Origin: Tillandsia leiboldiana
Taxonomy: Eukaryota > Streptophyta > Magnoliopsida > Poales > Bromeliaceae
DNA length: 64,000 nt
Reading direction: 5' to 3'
NCBI GenBank assembly: GCA_029204045.2
Contig: JAQNDB010000453.1
Coordinates: 1-64,000 of the forward strand
In this document: positions 29,651 to 41,817 of the stretch, in pieces
How the letters are laid out: every line of letters starts with the position of its first letter
How positions within the stretch are numbered: the first letter of the stretch is position 1
Program-made: the position numbers and the translations under genes
Notes under the pieces: model-generated
What the model was told of the DNA's origin: nothing
Database searches by the model: none
Seen by the model: only the letters and a program-made list of their open reading frames with translations

Positions 29651-31046
29651 TGTTACGGCTTTTTGGTATTGGCATATTTCGTGAGTCAAGTCAGTGAGTT
29701 GAGTCAGAGTCTTAAAGGGATCAAATTGTCAATCAGCAATCAAAGACTTAGAGAAGATTCAACAAGAGCTCAAGTTGACACCCAGTGTCTTGAGTCTTGA
29801 AGATTGAAGTTGAAGATTTGTGGATCAGTTACATCAATCTCAAGAAGAAAGTATTCAAGAGGATCAGGTATGTTTAACTAAATAATTATGGTGATCCGAA
29901 TACTTTCTTATAGTATAGAAACACTTGGAAGAATTTTTAATTTCATAATAATCAAAAACTGGTGTTCGGACATGTTCAGGATCCGGATCAGGGCCAACGA
30001 TCCGGATCCCGAAGGTTGTTGCTTCATACAAGACTTCGATCCGGATCCATGCAATTTCCGATCCGGATCCCGAATGTTAAGTTTTCTGATTTGTATGAAC
30101 GATCCGGATCGGGCAATGCGATCCGGATCCCGAACCCTTGGTTTTCTGGAATCGTCAATCTCGTTACGACGATCCGGATCGCAGTAAATCCGATCCGGAT
30201 CGCCGTCCTGAAAATTTCCAGATAAGGTAAGTTTTTGATTCTTATCTCTTTCCAAAGGTTTCTAAACTATAAATAGACGTTTAGGGTTTCTCAAAAACGT
30301 GGGAGCTACGGCCGATCAATTTATAAAACACTTGAGAGCAACCCTAGAGGCTAGGTTTTTATCGTTCTTCTTTATAGCCTCTTTTAGGTCAATTCGATGG
30401 TTCTTTCAAGAACATATCTTTTGTCGAATTGATCTAATCTTTGCTTAGAGATTTCTTCTACGGTTCCTCATTGATAATCTAAGCAAAGGATCACCATCGA
30501 AGTCAATATTCTTATCGACTGAGTTTGCGTCGTGGATTCGACGTGGCATCGTGGATTCGATGTGCTAAAGGCGTTTCGTGGATTCGAAACGTGTGCTCGT
30601 GGATTCGAGTGGCGTTCGTGGATTCGAACGTGTGCAGTGGGCGTGCAAAATCGGTGGAGCGCGAGGTCCAAGAAATTGAAGGAGGGGTTAAATCCGTGGA
30701 GACGGTAATCACCTTGTTATTCTTCTTTTCTTAGGGATTGTTATTGCGTGGATATCCAACCGGTCAGCGCAAGGTCCGAAGAAGCTGAAGGAGGGGTTTG
30801 AGTCCGTGGAGTCGGTAATCACCTTGTTATTCTTCTATTCTTAGTGGATTGTTATTGCGTGTTGGTCCCGTGGTTTTTCTCCTGGATTGGAGTTTCCACG
30901 TAAATCTCGGTGTGTTGTTTTTATTTTCCGCATTGGTTTTTATTTTGCACTGAGATTTGGTTTTATAAGTATTACACCTATTCACCCCCCCTCTAGTTGT
31001 TTGATAGTACCTATTTAGATCCTTGTGGATCCATAATAACTCTACA
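29651..31046 (+). repeat. 3' LTR of S3 (1396 bp)
   Basis: Nearly identical to 14868-16264. Palindrome array 29980-30201, TATA box 30268-30275, hairpin array 30528-30630. Ends AACTCTACA before target duplication GGTGC. Confidence 0.95.
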
Positions 31047-31051
31047 GGTGC

Positions 31052-31446
31052 TACTGGGCTTACAGTGGCGGGTCGAGGAGAGAGGACGGCTGAGTAGATA
31101 GATCTCGAGGTAGGATGAGCGTGTTAGCTGGACTGTTGGTGTACCCATGTTTTCTCAGACGGTTGTACTTTTACTTTTGGGACTGGCCTTTTGCCAGCAG
31201 GTTGTTTTTTTTTTTTTATTGTGAGCTGGGAGAGACTGATGTATCATTTATACAGACATATTGTATTTTATTTCCAGCTTCAGTTTGAGATGTATTAGTT
31301 TTTAGTTCAGCTCTGTTTTTATTGCTCTTTTATTATTATCTTTCATATCTGAGCAGGTTGTTGGCGCTTCGTGTACACGGGAAATACCGTGTGCACGGCG
31401 GATCTGTAGACGGGCCCGGGTTCTGGTTTACACCCAGGGCGTGACA
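31052..31446 (+). repeat. C 5' LTR, last piece after S3
   Basis: Matches 37967-38360. The U5 hairpin CGTGTACACGG / CCGTGTGCACG is at 31370-31397, and the LTR ends GGGCGTGACA at 31446. Confidence 0.9.
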
Positions 31447-34277
31447 GATTAGGTTGGTTTCAGAGCTTAGGGATAGGTCGGTTGGGACTTAGGAAACCCT
31501 AGGCTTTTGGTGGACCCTAAGATGTTAGTGCGTGAGAGACGCGACATTTTGCGAAAGTCGGTGATTTATTTGTTTGACTCTTCCTGTGAGTGAAGAGGGA
31601 TCGACATATTCTATTTCTGTGGGACAGTTATGTTGGCTGCAGACAACATAAGGTTACAGAAATAGAGGGATGTCTTTGACTTTCGCTAGATTGGGTCGAG
31701 TGTTTGGGGTGTGCTGATTTGCGGTTTGTCGTGGCGAGCGGTGTCTCCCCGACGTTGGGCCCTGACCCGGGTGCACTTTGGTGCAGCAGTTGGGTCTAAG
31801 CTAGTTGTTTCAGGCCGGATACCAGATTGGAGTCAGAGGACTCTGGACTCAGATGACAGGATTGTCAGAGACTTATCCGTGGCAGAGTGAGCGAGCATCT
31901 GGTTTTAGTGACACAGTTGCCGGAGCAGCGGGCAGCTCGACAGTGCTTCTTTCTGAGACCACCCGGTTGCAGTATCCTCAGGGGTGGAGATTTCTGTGGT
32001 ACCGATGGAGTGAGTAGCCCCCTTCGTGCCAATGTTTAGTGCCAAGGCGCCGAGGCAGGGTGGATAATTAACAGCTGATGAGCTATGGGACACCAATGAT
32101 CAGTTGAGCCAGTTTCGGCAGATGAAACACCCCGATTCATAGGATTAAGTTTGGAGCCTCTTGGGGGTGGAATCGTGGTTGGTGGTGATGGAGAGACTAC
32201 TTGAAAGCCTCCTGGTGTCAAAGGGTTTATGCAGTTGTCGAATTGTGCGTTCTGTGATTTAAGGGACAAGGCGCATAGGATATGCGTGACTGAGGGTGGA
32301 TTGCGCCAGGATACCCTTCCGTTTATTCGGTCCCTCTTTTGCAGGTTTTGGATTTCGGGGTGCTTTGATAGTGTAGGCATGGTGTTGGGAGCTGGCGCTG
32401 CAGACCCTTCGGATGGGGATCTGTTGCCAGAGGCGAGTTCTGGATAGAGGCGCTGGATGCTAGATGATGGAGGACAGATTGGCCGGCAGCAGCACTCTTG
32501 ATAATTTCCCGGTATAGTGGAGTTCTGAGACGTCAGAGGTCGGGTGGACCCCGATAGCAGCAACAGCCTTTTTATCAGAGTGGCGCAGCGGTAGCGTGGA
32601 TTGGCTGTCTGCGAGAGACCACATTCGTCACCTCAGTGTGAGCATGGACAGAGGTCGTGCTCCCTTTGTGGTTGGTCTAGATATTTTGGCAGGCTGAGCG
32701 ACGACCACTTGCATCGAGTGGATGAATCTGTGCCGCCCGGTTGGAGGGCGCCACGGTAGTGGTTGAGCTGTCGCAGGTGTGATCTCATCACAGCAGTCGG
32801 AGTTAGAGCATGTTGCATTCCTGCATGGACTAGAGGCAGAGTTGTTACCCCGTGCACTAGAGGTATAGGTTACTATTGGTATTGCGCAGGTGGGGAAGGC
32901 TTGTGGATCATGTCCAGTGCAATAGAGGCCGTGAGTTATGCCGGCAGACTTATCGGTATTTGTGACAGTTCGGTGTCATGACCCAGTGCTTGGGACTGGT
33001 TGGCATAGTGCCACAGGATGTTTGACTGCTGAGAGAAAGGACTTTGTTTCTGCGAGGCAGACAATGGAAGGCTTGTTGTTGAGACTGTTTGGGTACTCTG
33101 GTTACAGCGACAGTGTGAGAGGTGCCTACGGCGGCACCGGGACGTAAGGATATTCCTGTTGCCCGTGAGATCTCGGGTGTGATTCCACCTGAGCTGATGA
33201 TGATGCCGCCGGTTAGGGAGATTGTGATTTCGATTGACGTGGTTATGGGAACCGCGCCTACCTCGATAGCACCTCGTTAAATATCATTTGTAGAGCTGTG
33301 AGAGTTGTGGGCATAGGTGCGTGGATTTGATGCATATCTTCCTGGATTATATATTCTAGCCGTAAGGGCGGCGATGAAAATCCAGTCAAAATGGATGCTA
33401 TTGGAGACTGGCCGAGATCGACGGTTATTGTTGAGGTGAGGAGCCTTTGGACCGGATGGTGCCAGTAGAGCTTGACGAGCGGATGATGAGATTGGTACCA
33501 GCGCCGATTTTAGCTTAGTCAGCGGTGGGCGATGGATTTGCGAGTTATAGTGATACCTGCCGTATTGGCTGTAGAGCTACCATTGGATTTTGATGAGCAT
33601 CCAGGATCACCCCGACCGGGCCACTGTGGTGGCGGATACCTGGAGTAGAAGAGCTATTTGGGAGTTGAGTTTGACGATTCCAGAGCTGGCGCTGTGTGGG
33701 ACCATGGTGGTGTTTAGGGCTCGAGTTGTGTCCCAGAGGATCCCTTTTGATGATGGGCTGCGCTGAGCAATCCACTCGGGTGGTCTGGTTTTGACTGTGA
33801 CCGAGTGAGAACCCCTGCTTATTAGGGCCCCTTTCCTGTGCTAGTGCTTGTGTGGGCGTGTTTCGGGTCGCTTTGGTTGAGTTGGCTCTAGAGGGTGTTT
33901 TTAGTGCGTGTTGCACTGGATGTTCGTTCTGTTTCCCCCAGTCTTTTGTTGGAGTCCCTGAGGTATTTCTGCGTCTCAGCTTAGGAGTGTTATGTTTTGG
34001 ACCCCTCGCCCGTGATTGACTTACTTCCTTTGAGCCCTGTGAGAGTTTGGAGTACGAGGGACGCCCGTTGCGAATTCCGACTCGTGAGGTAAGGGAATTG
34101 CGCAATCGGGCTATGCCGTAGTGGTTGTTGCTGTTGTTGTTGCTGAGGAGTAATCACGTGGAGTGATAGGCGACCTGGGGGGGGAGACGGCGGCGTTGAG
34201 TACTTACCCCTGGTTTCTGAGACTCCTTGGGAGTTGCTTTAGTTTCGAGGATGAAACTTTCTTTTAGTGGGGGAGGA
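31447..34277 (+). pseudogene. Interior of C: decayed gag-pol
   Basis: A degenerate primer site (TGGTTTCAGAGC, 31455-31466) is followed by the leader structure. No long frame survives. Recognisable fragments are a pre-RT segment near 33130-33290 (around RKDIPVAR and PPELMMMPPVREI), an RT-end trace near 33380-33440 (IGDWPR) and a chromodomain-side trace near 33990-34110. Protease, most of RT and most of integrase are deleted or unreadable. The pre-PPT hairpin is at 34242-34257 and the tract just before 34278. Only 2.8 kb remain of an expected ~5 kb. Confidence 0.8.
31551..31686 (+). other. Structured leader domain of C
   Basis: Outer helix GCGAAAGTC (31551-31559) with GACTTTCGC (31678-31686); middle helix CTATTTCTGT (31611-31620) with ACAGAAATAG (31656-31665); inner TTATGTTG with CAACATAA around loop GCTGCAGA (31636-31643). 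Same layout as T with different stem sequences. Confidence 0.7.
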
Positions 34278-37200
34278 TGTGGTGACCCGAATCTTTGCAG
34301 AGCTTCTACAGTGTGACCGGCAGCTTCTGGAGGCCTAAGTGGCATGTCGGCGGTGTTCGTGCGCCAATTTGGATACAAGTGTTGGACTTTGGGCTTAAAT
34401 GGATCACATGGGTGATCGGTTGACTCCGTCGGATCTTTAGAAGTGGTTTCGTGTGAAACGGATATTAAAATTTGTCTCAGTGCGAAGTTTGGACAAAGGA
34501 ACACCTTTCCAGATGCATTCGGCAAATTTTAGGATTGGAATTTGGCAAATCGGACAGCGGATTTGGACTCAGCGCGCGAAAACGGTCAAAATGGGCTATT
34601 TACATGTATTTTTCGGAGCTTGCTACAGTAATTTTACTGTTCACCGCCGGAATAGTGTTCCCGGCGATCGCCGGCGTCGGCGGCGGCGGCGGGCAGCGGC
34701 GGAGAGCGGCGGCGCGGCCTCGGGCAGGCGGCACAGCGGCACGGGCAGGCGCGTGGGGGCAAGGGCAGGTGCGCGGTCGACGCGACGGGCGTGCACCAGG
34801 GCGGTGCCACGTGGCGGTTTGTGTTTGGATGGTTCAGGCGGCGCGGTCCACGGAATTTTGCCGGTGCACGGTGGACCGATGGAGGACACGTGGCGGCTTT
34901 TGTTTTGCTGGTGTTGTGGACCCGGTCCACGGAGCAGGAGGTGGTTACCTCGGGTTGCGTGCACGGTATGGGCGCGGCAGCGCGCGCACGTGGGCGCGAA
35001 TCCCGAGGAGCGGGCGCGCGGAAATGGGAGGCCACGTGTCGCGCGGGGAGTGGCCCGGGTTGGTGTTTGCTGTGCGGGTGCCACGTGGCGCGCCGTGAGC
35101 GGCCCGTTTTGGTGTTTCCTGTTCGGCGGGACATAGAGGAAATTTTCCGAAAAGATTTTCTGGTTTTGCCTATTTGTTGCATCCGAGAGGCATTCAAGGG
35201 GAGTTTTCACCACGTTTGAGGCCATTTCTCCCTGAGTGATGAGAAGTTGAAATCTTCTCCAAGAAGAGAGCAATGCTCCTGTGAAGTTTCGGATTTTTCG
35301 GCAGCACGGATTACGAGATTTCTATTTTACCGGCGCGGCGCGACGTTTCTTCTACGGTGTTCATCTCCGTCGCATTTCGGTGTACAAGCTTCCCCGGCCT
35401 ACCCCTAGCTTCTTTTTCTGTGATTTTTGCACCGTTGGCTTCACGACAGGTAGGGCTTCAACTATTGTGTTTTGAGCTCCCCCAAATTCCGAGCATCTCT
35501 TGGAGTTTTTCGAGCTTCTCTTTGACCTATTTTCTATTGCGGAGTATTTGGACAGCACCGTGGTATTTCGGCGAAATCTCCGCAACCGGGCATCGGATTG
35601 AGACGTTCCAAAAGGCATTTTGTATCTGCACATCACAAGGAGCATGCTGGTATTTTTTTTCTTGGATTTTTATGGGCATCCCCCGAGGGTGAAAATCGCA
35701 CTTTCTGGACAAAGTGTTATAGATTTTTTGATATTTGGGATCTTTAGAGGTGGTCACCTTGCCGATTTTGTATCTTGGTCTACAGGTGTCGGATTTGGAC
35801 GTGCGAGTACTCGTTTCGACCGGCTCGACGCGACGAACGCAGTGGTTATCTTCTTGGATTTTTCTGAGTTCATCTTGTATGTGAAAACAATGCATTTTTG
35901 GGACTGATTTTGGGACATCGGGTAACTTGGATTATTGTGTGTAATTTGGACACCCCTGTGTACAATATTGCAGTTATCGTGGCATGTGATCTTTTATTGG
36001 GCGAGGGCACTTTTGAGACTTGGATTGCGCTTTTCCAGGTGGGTGGTTGTTGTATCCCTCTTTTCTGATGTACCCACTAGGAATATTAGAGAGATCCTCT
36101 CTATTGGGCATATTGAACGGTCACCTAATGGACATGCATGCTTAACTAAAATAATTGCGAGCCTATCATCTGGAAAACACTGTAGTGGAAACTTGTTAGT
36201 GGTTGGAACTTATACATGCTTACTTGGGCATCATATTGGCATTTAACTGTGCATAGGTGATGTACTTTCATGTTGAGATATTGTGAAACGTCTTGTTGGA
36301 GGGTACCACTTGAGGATTTTTGGACAGGCATAGGTGGATGATTCATGTGAGGGTGATTAGCAGGTTATAGACATGTGTGTGGTTGGATTATGATTTAGCA
36401 TGATGATTATACCCAGGTGGAGCTATTATTTGATACACAGGTGGAACCACTATTCGTCACTCCCATTCTTTCTTTCATGAGGAGATAGGCTTGCTTATAT
36501 GGATATTTAGTTAGACCATTTCTGATCGCTACACTATATGTTGGGACTTGACTTAGGAGAAACCCTATTGTTCCTTCTCCCCCTATTCCGTAGGCAGGCG
36601 GCTATTTGTTGCTCGGGTTTGAGCAGGGATTGGCGTAGTGTAGCCAGGGCCTGGATTTTAGCTTCTGGGGTATTGCGGCTACCGCGGATAGTAGGCGGTT
36701 GGCCGGATGTCGGATGTGGGACATGTTTGTGATTATGGGTGTTGTTGTGAACCCCTTGTTTTTGATTACCTGCTAGGCATTTGAGTAGCTTCTGTGGTTA
36801 AAAGGCTAAATGCACTTTATGTGTGGCAATGGCAGGCTTAATCGAGACTAAAATGGATATTGTTAGTACTTGCTTGATTGGGGATTATGATTGTAGAGCA
36901 GTAACATCATGTTAAAAGATAAGGCTAATTAATAAATTGTGGGCTTCGGGCATGCAGTATAGACAGGCACAGGCTATCTCTTATTTACTATCCTTATATA
37001 TTTATCAGCATGCTTTAGCAAGGTAAAAACATATCGACATCTCTTTTATTTTATATTATCTTGGGACATTTGCATGATTGTATGGTCACCCAAATAGGCC
37101 ACCTTTTTCTGCTACACTATCATGCTGGAATTGACATAGGAGAAACCCTTTTTATTATTCTTTTCTCCTTTCATTTGAGGCTCAGGGTATTTGCAGCTCG

Positions 37201-38360
37201 TGCGCGAGCAGGTGGTTTGGGATAGTGTTGTCAGGTTCTTGGGTTTTGGGACAGGCAGGCTTGATGGCAGGGTATTGAGGCAACCGCGGACCTTGGGCGG
37301 TTGACCGGAGGTTGCTTATGCATCAGATTGGGTAGTAGGTCTCTAGTGGATGGAGTTTCCCACTATTTGTTTATCTTGCATCAGGTTGAGATCGGGTCTC
37401 CCTTTAGTGGATGGGTTTTTCCCACTCAGATCAGAGTCGTGATCTAGTCCTGCTACACAGGGTTACTTGTTACAGATGTTACTTTACTCGTGTGGGTAGC
37501 TCCCCTCGAGTGCCACTCCGGAGTGTGCGACCGGACAGATAGAGGCCGGTCTATTACTACTTTAGTGTGCGATCGGACGGGCAGAGGCCGATCTATTAGT
37601 TACCTTGGGATACGACCATACCGGGCAGTAGTTGGTCAGTACTCCCACAGATGAGTTTAGCAGGCAGTGCCAGTTTTTACTGGTCGTCAGATTGGGTTTA
37701 GGCGGTCAGGCACATTCACTGATGTATTCTTTACTTCCATCGTTCTGATTCTACATGTAGAGGCATATTAGTGGTAGCTCTTTCATCAGATGTTATACAT
37801 AGCTTCCACCCCCTTTCTTTTCTTTTGCCTCTGGTAGACCTAGTGGGCGTGTCAGAGTTTGAGGTTTTACCCACTAGGGGAGGCTACTGGTTTACTAGTA
37901 GTTCTCACCCCCATTCTTCTTTCCTCTTTTGCTTCTCCCTTGTTTTCTAGTGTCTTCTGCGGGTGCTACTGCGCTTACAGTGGCGGGTCGAGGAGAGAGG
38001 ACGGCTGAGTAGATAGATCTCGAGGTAGGATGAGCGTGTTAGCTGGACTGTTGGTGTACCCATGTTTTCTCAGACGGTTGTACTTTTACTTTTGGGACTG
38101 GCTTTTGCCAGCAGGTTGTTTTTTTTTTTTTATTGTGAGCTGGGAGAGACTGATGTATCATTTATACAGACGTATTGTATTTTATTTCCAGCTTCAGTCT
38201 GAGATGTATTAGTTTTTAGTTCAGCTATGTTTTTATTGCTCTTTTATTATTATCTTTCATATCTGAGCAGGTTGTTGGCGCTTCGTGTACACGGGAAATA
38301 CCGTGTGCATGGCGGATCTGTAGACGGGCCCGGGTTCTGGTTTACACCCGGGGCGTGACA
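34278..38360 (+). repeat. 3' LTR of C (4083 bp)
   Basis: TGTGGTGACCC...CCCGGGGCGTGACA. GC-rich near 34650-35110. Stretches such as TTGGACTCAGCGCG (34563) and the ACACTA...GACTTAGGAGAAACC block (36530) recur in the F or J LTRs, showing common ancestry. U5 hairpin 38284-38311. No gene is supported inside it. Confidence 0.9.
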
Positions 38361-40440
38361 ACCTAGGGTTTCTAAGTTGGAAGGAAAGCTAAGGCATAAT
38401 GTTTAGAGGTTACCTGAGGGATTTGGCTGGCGCCCGGAGGCGGCGGCGGCGGCCGAAGAGGGGCTCGGGCTAAGCTTCAAGATCCAATAATCAGGATGGA
38501 GCAACTTTCTTTTCGAAGGCAATTTGACCAAACCAACATGATAGGACTTCTTTAGAGGTTGTCTACGACCAACCTGGGTCATCCGCCGGCGGGGCGGAGC
38601 GGCGGTGAGCGCCGGCGACGGAGCTCGGCCCATGCAACCAAGGTGAAACCCGAGGATGAGAAAATCCACGTTAAGTCTGACATGCAAATATATAGGAAGC
38701 TCCATATAGGTCTAGAGGTCTTACCTGAGGAGTCCACCCACTTGACGGAGCTCCGGCGATCGCCGGAGACCATTTTCTCCAAGCTCTAGGTGAACTCGGC
38801 CACCTCTAATGGCGGATTCCGGCCGGCGAGGCGTCGGCCGGCGCAAGATGGACCAAGTTGCCTCTCTCGGTCCCCCGCTGCTTGCTGGGTGGTTGGCCGG
38901 CGGCCTGGGTGCACGGCGGCACCGGGCGGAGGAGATCCGACGAAGTTTCATTTGGCTCGGTTCTAGGGCTTGACTTAGCGGCGGGGTTCCTCAACGGATC
39001 AACTCGAAACTTTGGGGAGACCTTGCAGTCACCGAGAAGAGATGATCCAACGGATCTGATCTCAACTTCAACGGTCGGATGAAGGTGGCGCCCATCGACG
39101 GCCGAAAACGATAATTCCGGCGATAACTCACTCCCGCCGGCGACCGGGACATCGATGGCGGCTAAAACTCTACAGGCACGATCCACTCGATGTTAGAAGC
39201 ACACTTCTAGAGTCCAAGGGCCAAACAAATTCAAAAGGTTCCAACCTCTCACCTTGACGGAGAAGAAAAAGGGAGAGATGGGGTTCGCGGCGGCGCTCGG
39301 CGGCGGCCGACGTCGGAGCACCCTGGCCCGGTCGTGGTCGCTAAGAGAGGCACCCAGAAGTGGTCATGTGCAAGGAGTGGCCCTCTTGGTGCTTCCCACT
39401 CCAACCTATCCGAGAATAACCTCACACTCTTCTCTCTTTTACTTGAGTTATTCTCTAATGGTAGTGGCTCTTGGGTTATCCAAGGCTTCGGGGCTGGTTC
39501 TAGGGAATGCAGAGGGTAGGTTGGCTGCTTGGAAATCCCCCCCCCCCCCCCCCCCCCCCACAACCCCTCGGGTGCAATGGATCAAGGAAGACCAAGAGGC
39601 AAACATTGAATACTTGATTCCTTTGCAAAATAACCCCAAGCCACGTTCACACTTAAACCTAGCATCCGAGACCTGATCAAGGGTTGCAAAATGCACCCAA
39701 CACCCTGACCATGAAGTCCCTTAAACTATGGTACATAAAATATTTAGGTTTTACCAGAAATTAGTGGTTTTTCGGCACTTTTCACGTATTTCGAGGCAAA
39801 CCGTTCGTCAATTCGAAACACGGATTGCGCCATTGCGTCCGGCACGTCGAAACCTGTCAGGTAGCGTACCTGTTTAGTTTGTTTGACGCTTCGACAAAAA
39901 CTCGTTCCATAAAAACTATCTAATCTTACAGTTTTCACGCTTTTCGAGATTCCAGAGTCGTCAAGCAGAATTTTCGACTGCGCCATTGTGTTCAGAACGT
40001 CGAAAATAGCTGGAATTGACTACTCGAATCACTATATTAGGAGTCCAGATAGTAAATTGGCCAACGTCGGTTCAAGAGACAATCAAAATCAAGGTTTACT
40101 GTTTATCTACAGTATATAACTTAAGTTACTGTGCGCAGGAACACTGTTCCCTTGGTCGCGGCTAAATGCCCTCTTCTTCTTTGAATTCTGGAAGATCCGA
40201 CCGTCAGATCGAAAAGTGCTGAATATGAAACTTGCTCAGTTCGACGAGACGATCGCAACGGTCAACTCCGATTTCCAAGATCATGCCCGGATTGGAAATT
40301 AGCCTTTTTGCCTCGTAATTCGTGCAACTTGCAGCCCGACAATTGATCAAATAGATCAATTTAGATCTTTAGAATCTAACTCCGGCTAAAAATTCATCTT
40401 TTAGTTTATTTATTAAAAATAAAATATCCGGATTACTACA
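38361..40440 (-). repeat. LTR G, first 2080 bp, interrupted by C
   Basis: Read on the minus strand it begins TGTAGTAATCCGG at 40440. The first 600 bp resemble the E LTR, including the GCGATCGTCTCGTCGAA and GACGGTCGGATCTTCCAGAA segments. At 40441 the sequence switches to integrase of F, so G is inserted in F. A 20-odd-base poly-C run (about 39537-39559) lies inside. The rest of G is beyond C, left of the window. Confidence 0.8.
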
Positions 40441-41817
40441 ATACTCTATTTCCCACTAATCTTATCCATGTACAACTGCTACTGCGCTATCCGCTCCCAA
40501 GACCACTCATCAGAATAGGGAGACAGGGAACTGATTTGGTCAATCCATCACAATAACTCTTATAGCCTTCGCTCCACTCTGCGACCTTGGGAATCCTGTA
40601 ACAAAGTCCATGGTCACATAATCCTATTTCCATTCTGGTATTGGACAGCTTTGTAACTTGCTGGCGAGAACCTGATGTTCAGCTTTAACCTGTTGCCAAG
40701 TTACCATAAGAAAGGAACCTCCTAATATCTCTCTTCATTCCAGTCCACCATAATTGTGCCCGGAGGCCTCTATACATCTTAGTACCACCTGAGGGAATGG
40801 TATAAGGTGTATAGTGAGCCTCCCTCAGTATCTGCTCTCCAATCCTTAAATCCATAGGCACACAAATGCGATCCCTGTACCTAAGTACTCCCGCTGTATC
40901 GATGACAAAATCCCCAACTTGACCCTGCTATGTCTGATCTCTAATCCTCGCCAAATAGGGGTCCCCACTCTGTTTTCCTTAATCCTATTTAACTGAGTTG
41001 GCTGCAAGACTAAAACTATAAGTCTTGCTATGACCTCAATGAATACACCGCTTTTCTACTCAAGATATCTGCATCCATAATCACTATCCCAGGGTGGTAC
41101 TATAAACCCAAGTCATAATCTTTTACCAATTCCAGCCATCGGTGTTGTCTCAAGTTGAGCCTCTTCTGAGTGACAAGTATTTCAGCTCTTGTAATCAATA
41201 AAAATTTTACAATCCTCCCTAAACAGATAGTGGCACTACAGCTTTAGTGCGAAATCACAGTGCCCAGCTCCCACTCATAGGTAGGGTAATTCTTCTCATA
41301 ATCCTTCAGTTGACGAATCTTGATTCCAGCTCTTCAAGGCTCTATTAACACTGTTCATCCTAAGCAAATAAGATCTCCTTTCTAGTCCATCCGGTGAGAG
41401 GAGTGGAGAGCTTCGCAAAGCCCTTCACAAAATGACAGTAGTAGCCAGCCAAACCCAAAAACTACGAACCTCAGTGACCGTCGTTGGTCTAGGCCAAATC
41501 CGAACTGCATCAATCTTCGTCAGGTCTACTGCCACACCTGTGGCTGAAATCACATGGCTAGAAATGCAACCTCCTAAAGCCAAAATTCACACTTCTTAAC
41601 TTGGCATACAACTTCTTTTCTTGGAAAAGTTGCAGCACTATCCTCAAGTGCTCCTCGTGCTTATATCGCTTCGGAAGTATATCAGAAATATCAACAATGA
41701 AAATCAATACGAACCGATCCAATAAGGTTGGAAAAATTCTATTCTTCAGATCCATATAGGTGGCAGGGCATTAGTTAATCCAAAATTCATCACCGAGAAC
41801 TCATAATGCCCACACCG
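40441..41817 (-). pseudogene. F pol, C-terminal remnants (RT to integrase)
   Basis: Minus-strand fragments in order from 41817 down: the RT segment just before the catalytic loop (GHYEFSV), then LDRFVLIFIVDI and HEEHLRIVLQLFQEKKLYAKL (41558-41755), an RNase H region with many stops, an integrase zinc region near 40690-40830 (HYTPYTIPSGGTKMYRG) and the integrase core start near 40600 down to 40441, where G interrupts. In the RT loop the aspartate pair is altered (FIVDI where family members have FIDDI). Multiple stops and indels make it inactive. Confidence 0.85.

Larger units (their letters stand above)
14868..31046 (+). mobile_element. Element S3: complete Sirevirus-like, gag-only copia element
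   Basis: Bounded by perfect 5-bp duplications GGTGC (14863-14867 and 31047-31051). Without element E and its duplicated site it is about 6.44 kb: LTR 1397 bp, primer site, gag, 1.66 kb non-coding, polypurine motifs, LTR 1396 bp. There is no pol. The features fit Sireviruses (UBN2 gag with long coiled coil, palindrome-rich LTR, multiplied polypurine tracts) and the described class of plant LTR elements with only a gag domain (TR-GAG). I saw two substitutions and one length change between the LTRs, so the insertion is young. Confidence 0.93.
14152..38360 (+). mobile_element. Element C: decayed Ty3/gypsy, with S2 and S3 in its 5' LTR
   Basis: Visible parts are 14152-14867 and 31052-31446 (pieces of the 5' LTR), the interior 31447-34277 and the 3' LTR 34278-38360. 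The two 5' pieces join to match 37251-38360 of the 3' LTR (1111 versus 1110 bp). I counted about 12 substitutions there, near 1.1%. C lies inside a minus-strand LTR, G. Confidence 0.88.

Noticed and set aside
31447..34277. C as an autonomous element
   Set aside because: Only scattered pol traces remain; protease, RT and integrase cores cannot be read in any frame.
34453..35273. Frames of 140-227 codons in the GC-rich part of C 3' LTR
   Set aside because: Overlap on both strands in GC-rich LTR; no domain and no conservation in the F or J LTRs.
39537..39559. Poly-C tract as a functional element
   Set aside because: A homopolymer of this length is more likely slippage or an assembly artefact, and the other G-like sequence (E) lacks it.
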